This document shows positions 13,121-20,977 of a stretch of DNA of 20,977 bases, piece by piece; within the stretch, counting starts at the first letter, position 1, and each line of letters starts with the position of its first letter. Under the pieces are notes generated by a model. It was not told the origin of the DNA. It saw only the letters and a list, made by a program, of their open reading frames with translations, and searched no databases. The stretch comes from Labilithrix sp. (GTDB taxonomy: Bacteria > Myxococcota > Polyangia > Polyangiales > Polyangiaceae). The DNA lies in assembly GCA_028287035.1 (NCBI GenBank), contig JAQBQL010000025.1, positions 1 to 20,977 on the forward strand. Reading direction: 5' to 3'. The translations under genes and the position numbers were made by a program.

Positions 13121-14077
13121 ATGCGCGCGTGGCGCCGCTTCCTCACGATCTCTGCGATGTCCCTCGTCCTCCTGGCCGGCGGGACGCGCGTGGCCTCCGC
13201 CCAGGGACGGGTCGACGTCGAGAAGGCGCGCGCCGCGTACCTGGCGCGAAACTACGCCGAGGCGGAGGAGCGCCTGCGGGCGCTCGTCGATGGCAAGACC
13301 GCGCTCAAGGATCTCGCGCTGCTCTCGCAAGCGCGCATGTACCTGGCCGCCGTGCTGCTCGCGCAGGGCAAGCGTGAGCCCGGCGCGGAGGCGTTCGAGA
13401 AGCTGATCCTCGAGGACCCCGCGTTCGAGCCGGACCCCCTGAGCTTCCCGGGCGACGTCATCAACACGTTCTTCGACGTCCGCGCCCAGCTCCAGGAGAA
13501 GATCAGGCAAGCCGCTCAGAACGCGGCGCGGGTCGAGGCCGAGAAGCGCGCGCACGCCGAGGAGGAGCGCCGGCGCCAGGAAGCCTGGCTCGCCAGGGTG
13601 AAGCAGATGGCGACCGAGGAGAAGATCACGACGAAGAACCGTCGCCTCGTCGCGTGCCTCCCGTTCGGCGCGGGTCAGTTCCAGAACCAGGAGCCGGTGC
13701 TCGGGTGGACCTTCCTCGCGACCGAGGCGGCGCTCGTTCTCGGCACCATGATAACGGTGCCGATGTTCGTCTACGCCGATGGGCGCGCGCAGGGACAGGG
13801 CAGCGATCTCCAGGGCAAGGCGCAGGTCTACAAGGACCGCGCGGACACCATCCAGGCGGTGAACGTGAGCCTCGCCGCGGCGTTCGTGGCGGTCGCCGCG
13901 ACGGGCATCATCCAGGCGAACCTCGCGTACGTGCCGGAGGTCGTCGAGATCAAGAAGCGCGAGCTCCCGGCGCAGGGCAAGGTCTCGTGGTCGCCCACCC
14001 TCGCGCCTCTGACGCGCGGGGAGGGGAGCGCCATTCCCAACGGGGTCATGGTCGGCGTGGCAGGGACGGTCTTCTGA
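13121..14077 (+). CDS. Exported TPR/coiled-coil membrane protein of unknown function
   Basis: 318 aa. The signal peptide is about 1-28, ending ASA-QG. Residues about 30-105 are TPR-like (EKARAAYLARNYAEAEERLRAL, then ARMYLAAVLLAQGKREPGAEAF). Residues about 117-165 form a charged coiled coil. A GAGQFQNQEPVLG segment (183-195) precedes a hydrophobic stretch (about 193-217), and a second one follows at about 246-268. The GxGQxxN-before-membrane pattern recalls small membrane domains such as DUF5683, but I would not insist on it. The TPR part probably faces the periplasm. It lies 27 bp after the membrane kinase and may share its transcript, so a role as partner or scaffold of that kinase is plausible. 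There are no catalytic motifs. Confidence 0.8.
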   Translation: MRAWRRFLTISAMSLVLLAGGTRVASAQGRVDVEKARAAYLARNYAEAEERLRALVDGKTALKDLALLSQARMYLAAVLLAQGKREPGAEAFEKLILEDPAFEPDPLSFPGDVINTFFDVRAQLQEKIRQAAQNAARVEAEKRAHAEEERRRQEAWLARVKQMATEEKITTKNRRLVACLPFGAGQFQNQEPVLGWTFLATEAALVLGTMITVPMFVYADGRAQGQGSDLQGKAQVYKDRADTIQAVNVSLAAAFVAVAATGIIQANLAYVPEVVEIKKRELPAQGKVSWSPTLAPLTRGEGSAIPNGVMVGVAGTVF

Positions 14078-14082
14078 TCGGC

Positions 14083-14088
14083 TAGACT
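14083..14088 (+). promoter_or_regulatory. -10-like hexamer before a small ORF
   Basis: TAGACT, followed by CG as upstream of 13121, ends 6 nt before an ATG at 14095. The spacing is the same as at annotated gene starts in this window. Confidence 0.3.
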
Positions 14089-14094
14089 CGCACG

Positions 14095-14172
14095 ATGGTC
14101 TACTGGGCGGCGCAGAGCTCCGACAGCGCGGGAGCGAGACGGACGCGTAGCCACTGGTTCGAGCGGCGCTGA
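14095..14172 (+). CDS. Possible leaderless small ORF (25 aa)
   Basis: ATG at 14095 to TGA at 14170-14172 encodes MVYWAAQSSDSAG followed by an Arg-rich C-terminus with HWFERR. It lies alone in the 110-bp gap between two convergent genes. The main support is the -10-like TAGACT 6 nt before the ATG, which matches the leaderless arrangement of larger genes here. The peptide is basic and has no membrane segment or known motif. It may be a true small protein, a decayed gene end or chance; short open frames are frequent in GC-rich DNA. Confidence 0.2.
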   Translation: MVYWAAQSSDSAGARRTRSHWFERR

Positions 14173-14187
14173 CGGCCCGAGCGGCGG

Positions 14188-16535
<2,348 letters not shown>

Positions 16536-16544
16536 TTGCTGGGC

Positions 16545-16553
16545 AGCTTACCA
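16545..16553 (-). promoter_or_regulatory. Extended -10 element before the NtrC-type regulator gene
   Basis: On the minus strand TGG-TAAGCT (hexamer 16550-16545) ends 9 nt before the ATG at 16535. It fits TGn-TAnnnT and implies a leaderless or nearly leaderless transcript. Confidence 0.45.
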
Positions 16554-16597
16554 GACACTCCCGTACTGTTTGGGGACGGCGCTCGCAAAGGGCATCG

Positions 16598-16606
16598 TGT
16601 TACAAC
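16598..16606 (+). promoter_or_regulatory. Extended -10 element before the OmpA-family gene
   Basis: TGT-TACAAC matches the TGn extension and four of six -10 positions. The ATG at 16622 follows after 15 nt, so the leader would be under 10 nt with no ribosome site. It is divergent from the regulator promoter at 16545-16553. Confidence 0.4.
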
Positions 16607-16621
16607 TTGCGGCGGCCATTG

Positions 16622-18754
16622 ATGAAGAACGCCAGCTTCCTTCTTCCGGCACTCCTCACCTGCCTCGCGGGACTCTCGTGGTCGCCCCGGGCGTCCGCGC
16701 AGAACGCCGCGCCCCCGCCGAGCCGCGAGGACGCGGAGTGGGCGGAGCGTGACGCCAAGATGAACGAGGCCGCGACGCTCACCGGCGGCGTCGGCCTCGT
16801 GCACGTCCAGCACGCGCAGGGCGGCGCGGTCGGGCAGTTCCGCGTGGGGTTCACGACCGAGTACTTCTCGGCGGGCTTCCTGTGCACGAGCGCCCAGCCT
16901 TGCCGGGATCCGCGCAGCACGACCGGCGGCACCCTCACGAGCGACAGCAGCGACCACATCGGCGGGCGTCTCACCCTGTCCATGCAGGTCACGAAGTGGC
17001 TCGAGCCGTACCTCGCCACGAGCGCGTTCGCGAACTCCAACAACGCGAACCGGCCCTCGCTGCTCCAGGTGCTCGGCGACAGCACCCTCGGCGCAAAGGT
17101 CCACGGCTCGCTCGGCAACGTGATCGGCGTCGGCGGCGCCATGGAGCTGTGGCTCGTGAACGGCACCGGCTCGGTCGGTCTCGACGGCGGCGGCACCGGG
17201 GCGAAGTTCCGCGGGCTCGCCACCGCCGACCTGCGCGGCCTGTCGAAGCCCTTGCCCCTACGCTTCAGCACGAACCTCACCTACGTCCTCGACAACACCG
17301 GCCAGGTGGTCGAGGCGACCGAGGCGGCGCGCGGCACCCCCATCACGCGCATCGAGCGCTTCGGGCTCGGCATCAACCGCACCGACCACTTCGACATCGG
17401 CCTCGGCGGCGAGGTCTTCCTCGCGCAGGACCGGGTGCGGCCCTTCGTCGAGTACAACATCGCGATCCCGGTGAACCGGCAGAACTACCTGTGCCGGCCC
17501 GACAACCCGAGCCGCGACCTGTGCCTCGCCAACGAGAAGATCGCGCCGAGCAGCATCACCTTCGGCGGCCGGTTCTTCCCGTGGAAGCGCGGGTTCAACC
17601 TCCTCGCGGCCCTCGACGTCGGCGTGTCCGGCACGAGCACCTTCATCGAGGAGGTGAAGCCCGAGGCTCCGTGGATGCTGTACCTCGGCGCCGGCTGGGC
17701 GTTCGACACGCAGGATCGTCCGCCGGTCGTCACCGAGCGCATCGTGGAGAAGGTCTCGGCGCGGGCGCCCGGCCGGAAGATCCGCGGGTTCGTGCACGAA
17801 GAGGGGACCCAGACCGCGGTCCCCGGTGCGATCATCTCGTGGGACAACCACTCGGAGCTGACCTCGCTCGTGACCGGCACCGACGGCCGCTTCACGACCC
17901 AGGAGCTCGATGAAGGGCCGTACATCTTCGGCGTCCGCGCCGAGGGGTACCGCCCGGGGCAATGCACGACGAGCATCGTGCGCCCGACGGCGGCGGCTCC
18001 GGCGGCGCGGCCCGGCTCGGCCCCGGCCAGGGCGCCGGCCCCGCCGAGCGGCGGCGGCGGTGACGTGCAGCTCGACTGCCCGGTCGTCGCGTTGCCGCGG
18101 GTCGGCCAGATCGTCGGCCACGTGAAGGACGCCGACACCGGCGCGCCCGTCCCGAACGCCGCGCTCAAGCTCACCGATGCGGCGCGCAAGGAGCTCACCG
18201 GCACGGCCGACCAGAGCGGATCGTTCCGCTTCGCCGACGTTTCGCCGGGCGAGGTCATGATCAACGCCGACGCCGAGGGGTACCTCGCGTCGACCGACCG
18301 CACCGACGTGAAGCCCCGCGTCGACAACACGGCCGACGTGCTCCTCCACAAGCGACCGAAGAACGCGAACGTGACGGTCGGCAAGAGCGAGATCGTCATC
18401 AAGCAGCAGATCCAGTTCGCCCTGGATTCCTCGACGATCCTGCCCGAGTCGAACGGCCTCCTCACCGAGATCGCCGACGCCCTCATCAAGAACCCGCGCA
18501 TCAAGCAGGTCGAGGTTCAGGGTCACACCGACAACACCGGCACGCCCGACCACAACCAGACGCTGAGCGACGAGCGCGCGAAGGCGGTCGTCTCCTGGCT
18601 GACCGCGCACGGCGTCGCGAGCGATCGCCTGAACCCGCACGGCTACGGCCAGTCGAAGCCGCTCGTCCCCAACGTCACGGGCGGCAACCGCGCGAAGAAC
18701 CGCCGCGTGCAGTTCATCATCACTGCGCAGGATCCCGCCGCGCCGAAGAAGTAG
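16622..18754 (+). CDS. OmpA-family outer-membrane protein with two carboxypeptidase-regulatory-like domains
   Basis: 710 aa from the ATG at 16622. A TTG at 16607 would add five residues and abut the -10 element. The signal peptide is about 1-27 (ASA-QN). Residues about 50-370 alternate strands with aromatic ends (VGQFRVGFTTEYFSAGFL, VRPFVEYNIAIPV, ITFGGRFFPWKRGFNLLAALDVGV, WMLYLGAGWAF), as expected for an outer-membrane beta-barrel. Two carboxypeptidase-regulatory-like domains follow (about 390-455 and 495-570; IRGFVHEEGTQTAVPGAIIS and IVGHVKDADTGAPVPNAALK), separated by an Ala/Pro/Gly linker. The C-terminal OmpA domain (about 590-705) has FALDSSTILPES, VQGHTDNTG, LSDERAKAVVSWL and NRRVQFII, and should bind peptidoglycan. 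The protein probably links outer membrane to cell wall. Four cysteines lie in the extracytoplasmic part. It is followed by the octamer repeat at 18755-18786. Confidence 0.9.
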   Translation: MKNASFLLPALLTCLAGLSWSPRASAQNAAPPPSREDAEWAERDAKMNEAATLTGGVGLVHVQHAQGGAVGQFRVGFTTEYFSAGFLCTSAQPCRDPRSTTGGTLTSDSSDHIGGRLTLSMQVTKWLEPYLATSAFANSNNANRPSLLQVLGDSTLGAKVHGSLGNVIGVGGAMELWLVNGTGSVGLDGGGTGAKFRGLATADLRGLSKPLPLRFSTNLTYVLDNTGQVVEATEAARGTPITRIERFGLGINRTDHFDIGLGGEVFLAQDRVRPFVEYNIAIPVNRQNYLCRPDNPSRDLCLANEKIAPSSITFGGRFFPWKRGFNLLAALDVGVSGTSTFIEEVKPEAPWMLYLGAGWAFDTQDRPPVVTERIVEKVSARAPGRKIRGFVHEEGTQTAVPGAIISWDNHSELTSLVTGTDGRFTTQELDEGPYIFGVRAEGYRPGQCTTSIVRPTAAAPAARPGSAPARAPAPPSGGGGDVQLDCPVVALPRVGQIVGHVKDADTGAPVPNAALKLTDAARKELTGTADQSGSFRFADVSPGEVMINADAEGYLASTDRTDVKPRVDNTADVLLHKRPKNANVTVGKSEIVIKQQIQFALDSSTILPESNGLLTEIADALIKNPRIKQVEVQGHTDNTGTPDHNQTLSDERAKAVVSWLTAHGVASDRLNPHGYGQSKPLVPNVTGGNRAKNRRVQFIITAQDPAAPKK

Positions 18755-18786
18755 TGAGGCGCTGAGGCGCTGAGGCGGTCAGGCGG
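18755..18786. repeat. Four-unit octamer tandem repeat at a convergent junction
   Basis: The units are TGAGGCGC, TGAGGCGC, TGAGGCGG and TCAGGCGG, beginning directly after the TAG of the OmpA-family gene. Because 8 is not a multiple of 3, the three TGA units fall in all three plus-strand frames. The fourth unit supplies the minus-strand stop (TCA, 18779-18781) of the histidine kinase gene. Confidence 0.8.
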
Positions 18787-20143
18787 GCGCGGCGGGAAGG
18801 CGGGCGCGGAAGCAGGCGCCCGGGCCGCCGTCCCGGTCGCCCACCACCACGTCGCCGCCGTGCACGCGGGCGATCTCGCGCACGATGGCGAGCCCGAGCC
18901 CCGAGCCGTCGTCGCGCTGCCGCTGGCTGGGCGCTCGGTAGAATGGCTCGAACACACGATCGCGCTCGGCCTCCGGGACGCCGGGCCCGTCGTCCGCCAC
19001 CGAGAGCACCACGACGTCGCCCTCGCTCCGCGCATCGAGCCACACGTGCCCGCCCTCCGGGCTGTGGCGGACGGCGTTGTCGAGCAGGTTCCGGAGGAGC
19101 CGCTCGAGATCGATGGCGTGGCCGATGACCGTCGAGTGATCGGCGACCACCGCGATCTCGACGTGGCGCCGCGTCGCCTCCGTCGCGACCCACGAGGCGG
19201 CGTGCTGGGCGACCTCGGCGAGGGCGACCGGCGTATGCGGGGCATCCTTCTCGGAGCCGATGCGCGCGAGGGCGAGGAGGTCCTCGGCGAGCGCCTTGAG
19301 TCGCCGGGCCGAGTCGAGCGCCTCCTCGATGGAGGCCTTGTACTCCTCCGCGCTGCGCGAGCGTCGGAGCGCGAGCTGCAGCTCGCCGTAGAGCGCCGTG
19401 AGCGGGGAGCGGAGCTCGTGCGCCGCATGGGCGACGAACCGCTGCTGGCCCTCGACGAGCAGCGCCAGCCGCCGGACCATCTCGTCGACGTCGTGCGCGA
19501 GCTGGACGACCTCGTCGTCGCCCTGGGTGAGGGCCACGCGCGCGTCGAGGTCACCGTCGGCCACGAGCCGTGCCGCCTCGGCGATCGCCTCGTGGCCGCG
19601 TGTGAGCCGGCGGACGACGCGCCACGTGACGAGCACCGTGAAGCCCAGCGAGAGGAACGCCGCGATGGCCATGACCTGGCGGAGGAACTCGTTGTCCTTC
19701 TCCATGTCGCTCCGCGGCGCAGCGAGCAGGAGCACCGAGCCCTCGTGCTGCGGAATCGCCACGAGGACGCCGCGAAGATGCTCGCTCCCGTACCAGAAGT
19801 CGAACGCCGAGCCGTGGGGATGCCGGATCGACACCTCGCTCGGGGCGCCGCGCGAGAAGCTCGATGTGATGTCCAGCACCTCGCCGCCCGGGCCGTAGAG
19901 TACCGCGTACTTCTTCAGCCGTCCGATGTCGTCGGCGGGCGCCCCGCCGCGGCTCGTCACATGGAGCCCCGCATGCTGGTTGGCGAGCTCGGAAGCCTCG
20001 GCGTGGGCCTCGCTGGCGAGCGCCTCGTCGAGCTGGCGCTCCTCGGAGCGTTCGACGACGAAGGACGCGGCGCCGAACGATGCAAAGGAGGTCACCGCCG
20101 TCAGCGCCGACAGGGTCAGCACGAGGCGGGTACGAAACTTCAT
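18779..20143 (-). CDS. Membrane sensor histidine kinase of an OmpR-type two-component system
   Basis: 454 aa from the ATG at 20143, which overlaps the regulator's TGA by 4 nt (ATGA). An earlier in-frame start at 20281 lies inside the regulator gene and adds no sensible residues. Transmembrane helices lie at about 7-29 and 155-173, with a periplasmic sensor of about 125 residues between them. A HAMP linker follows (about 175-228), then the dimerisation/phosphoacceptor helix with His242 (FVAHAAHELRSPLTAL). The ATP-binding domain has the N-box NLLDNAVRHSP (Asn356), the G1 box DDGPGV (Asp384) and the G2 box GSGLGLAI (413-420). All catalytic elements are intact. The sensor domain has no cysteines or His clusters that suggest a metal, so the signal is unknown. 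Its partner is the regulator at 20140-20808. The stop lies within the octamer repeat. Confidence 0.95.
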   Translation of the reverse strand: MKFRTRLVLTLSALTAVTSFASFGAASFVVERSEERQLDEALASEAHAEASELANQHAGLHVTSRGGAPADDIGRLKKYAVLYGPGGEVLDITSSFSRGAPSEVSIRHPHGSAFDFWYGSEHLRGVLVAIPQHEGSVLLLAAPRSDMEKDNEFLRQVMAIAAFLSLGFTVLVTWRVVRRLTRGHEAIAEAARLVADGDLDARVALTQGDDEVVQLAHDVDEMVRRLALLVEGQQRFVAHAAHELRSPLTALYGELQLALRRSRSAEEYKASIEEALDSARRLKALAEDLLALARIGSEKDAPHTPVALAEVAQHAASWVATEATRRHVEIAVVADHSTVIGHAIDLERLLRNLLDNAVRHSPEGGHVWLDARSEGDVVVLSVADDGPGVPEAERDRVFEPFYRAPSQRQRDDGSGLGLAIVREIARVHGGDVVVGDRDGGPGACFRARLPAAPA

Positions 20144-20808
20144 CGCGACGGCGTGGCGGTGAGCTTGTAGCCGGCGCCGCGCACCGTCTCGATCATCCAG
20201 GCGTGGTCGCCGAGCTTGTCGCGCAGGCGGCTCACGTGCACCTCGACGAGGTTCGACCCCGGGTCGAAGCTCGTGCCCCACACGCGGGCGAGCAGCTCGG
20301 TGCGCGTGACCACCTTCTCGGCGTGGTGGACGAAGTCGAGGAGGAGCGCGTACTCGCGGGACGTGAGATCGAGGCCCTTGCCGGCGAGCTTCACCTCGCG
20401 CCCGACGCGATCGAGCTCGAGGGGCCCGACGCCGAGCTTCGCGAACCCCGAGGCGCGGCGGACGAGGGCGCGGATGCGCGCGACGAGCTCCTCGACCTCG
20501 AACGGCTTCACGAGGTAGTCGTCGGCGCCGTTCTCGAGGCCGAGCACGCGCTCGCGGAGCTCACCGCGCGCCGTGAGCATGAGGATGGGTGTGGCGAGGC
20601 CCTCCTGGCGGAGGCGCCGGCAGACCGAGAGCCCGTCGATGTCGGGCAGCATCCAGTCGAGCACGATGAGGTCGTAGATCCCCGCCGAGGCTTGCTCGAG
20701 CGCATGCGCGCCGGTGGATACCGCATCTGCGGCAAACCCCTCCTCGACCAGCACGCGGACGAGAAAGCGCGACAGCTTCATGTCGTCTTCGACGACGAGG
20801 ACCTTCAC
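20140..20808 (-). CDS. OmpR/PhoB-family response regulator
   Basis: 222 aa from GTG. The receiver domain (about 1-118) has Glu7-Asp8-Asp9 (VVEDDMK), phosphoacceptor Asp51 (IVLDWMLPDIDG), Thr79 (MLTARG) and Lys101 (LVKPFE). The winged helix-turn-helix DNA-binding domain (about 125-218) shows LTSREYALLLDFVHHAEKVV, VWGTSFDPGSNLVEVHVSRLRDKL and VRGAGYKL, the usual OmpR/PhoB pattern. It is the first gene of the operon with the histidine kinase. The extended -10 at 20815-20823 places transcription start near the GTG. The 11-bp-period direct repeat at 20856-20875 would lie at about -48 to -67 relative to that start, a normal activator position. It may therefore regulate itself and the divergent gene at 20916. 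Confidence 0.95.
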   Translation of the reverse strand: MKVLVVEDDMKLSRFLVRVLVEEGFAADAVSTGAHALEQASAGIYDLIVLDWMLPDIDGLSVCRRLRQEGLATPILMLTARGELRERVLGLENGADDYLVKPFEVEELVARIRALVRRASGFAKLGVGPLELDRVGREVKLAGKGLDLTSREYALLLDFVHHAEKVVTRTELLARVWGTSFDPGSNLVEVHVSRLRDKLGDHAWMIETVRGAGYKLTATPSR

Positions 20809-20814
20809 GCTTAA

Positions 20815-20823
20815 AGATTAGCA
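20815..20823 (-). promoter_or_regulatory. Extended -10 element of the two-component operon
   Basis: On the minus strand TGC-TAATCT (hexamer 20820-20815) ends 6 nt before the GTG at 20808, implying a leaderless transcript. The expected -35 position reads GCCGGG, far from consensus, so the promoter may need an activator. Confidence 0.5.
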
Positions 20824-20855
20824 TCGCGACCAGGGGGCCCGGCTTCCTTACGGAA

Positions 20856-20875
20856 CGTTAATCGTCCGTTAATCG
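20856..20875. promoter_or_regulatory. Direct-repeat operator candidate for the OmpR-type regulator
   Basis: CGTTAATCG occurs at 20856-20864 and again exactly at 20867-20875, an 11-bp period, in an otherwise GC-rich intergenic region. OmpR/PhoB-family proteins bind head-to-tail direct repeats of about 10-11 bp. The site sits upstream of the two-component promoter and at the -35 position of the divergent gene (candidate -10 TACAGA, 20885-20890). Confidence 0.6.
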
Positions 20876-20904
20876 CGGCCCGACTACAGAGAATCCATGT
20901 TTTC

Positions 20905-20910
20905 GGAGGG
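20905..20910 (+). promoter_or_regulatory. Ribosome binding site of the divergent gene
   Basis: GGAGGG lies 5 nt before the ATG at 20916 and directly abuts an ATG at 20911. The spacing favours 20916 as the start. This gene has a leader and a strong ribosome site, in contrast to the leaderless starts elsewhere. Confidence 0.6.
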
Positions 20911-20915
20911 ATGCG

Positions 20916-20977
20916 ATGCGACGTAGCAGCCATGGGCCGGCCGGCCGCGGCGCCCGTTTCGTCATGCGCGCCGTCGT
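20916..20977 (+). CDS. Start of a divergent gene next to the two-component system (partial)
   Basis: The ATG at 20916 opens a frame that runs off the right edge. The visible residues are MRRSSHGPAGRGARFVMRAV and continue with Val. The basic, Gly-rich start leading to FVMRAVV could be the beginning of a signal peptide or membrane anchor, but too little is present for identification. Position and the shared direct-repeat operator suggest it is a target of the regulator at 20140. Small periplasmic proteins of the Spy/CpxP type often occupy this position beside OmpR-type systems, but nothing here proves that. Confidence 0.5.
   Translation, partial: MRRSSHGPAGRGARFVMRAV

Noticed and set aside
11150..13555. 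A very long open frame on the minus strand opposite the membrane kinase
   Set aside because: It is an antisense shadow caused by strong GC bias at third codon positions. The product is Arg/Ala/Gly/Asp-rich with no domain, while the plus frame holds a complete kinase.
16622..18754. Identification of the OmpA-family protein as TraB of outer-membrane exchange
   Set aside because: Barrel plus OmpA architecture is shared by many myxobacterial proteins, and no TraA-like gene lies next to it. There is no specific evidence.

Overview
The window is very GC-rich and gene-dense, with no tRNA, rRNA, CRISPR array, insertion sequence or transposase that I can see. It holds Hanks-type Ser/Thr kinases, three sigma-54 activators (one with an FHA domain), PEGA/TPR envelope proteins and Cys-rich secreted lipoproteins. 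This mix points to a myxobacterium (Myxococcota), probably on the Polyangiales side. That placement is inferred from gene content, not from a phylogenetic marker.

Layout. (1) 1-2775, plus strand: the tail of a Pro/Ala-rich protein, a TPR/PEGA envelope protein and a lipoprotein with a periplasmic-binding-protein fold, joined by GTGA and TGATG stop/start overlaps. (2) 2807-4065, minus strand: a YbjN-like protein followed 2 bp later by a PspA/IM30 protein. (3) 4268-5311, plus: a soluble Ser/Thr kinase. (4) 5322-6062, minus: a Cys-rich lipoprotein with an internal duplication. (5) 6238-10140, plus: an FHA-sigma-54 activator, a small two-helix membrane protein and an NtrC-type response regulator. 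(6) 10127-10996, minus: a metallophosphoesterase whose 3' end overlaps the preceding gene. (7) 11165-14077, plus: a large membrane Ser/Thr kinase with an unusual insertion, then a TPR/coiled-coil membrane protein, then a possible 25-codon ORF. (8) 14188-16535, minus: an NtrC-family regulator coupled to an ABC ATPase with no permease. (9) 16622-18754, plus: an OmpA-family outer-membrane protein. (10) 18779-20808, minus: an OmpR/histidine-kinase pair, with a divergent gene starting at about 20916 that may be its target.

Together these are mainly signalling and cell-envelope genes. Two kinases, an FHA-domain activator, two sigma-54 response regulators without an adjacent histidine kinase and one complete two-component system lie among envelope proteins (PspA, PEGA, OmpA, lipoproteins). 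No gene-free stretch exceeds about 180 bp.

The most striking non-coding signal is at operon heads. Most have a -10-like TAnnnT hexamer (or an extended TGn -10) only 6-9 nt before the start codon, which implies widespread leaderless transcription. Two 11-bp-period direct repeats (11045-11066 and 20856-20875) look like operators. An octamer tandem repeat at 18755-18786 places TGA in all three plus-strand frames between two convergent genes. I found no clearly new multi-gene system. The best candidates for new biology are the leaderless promoter grammar, the kinase/FHA-activator neighbourhood, the regulator-coupled orphan ABC ATPase and the Cys-module/binding-protein fusion.
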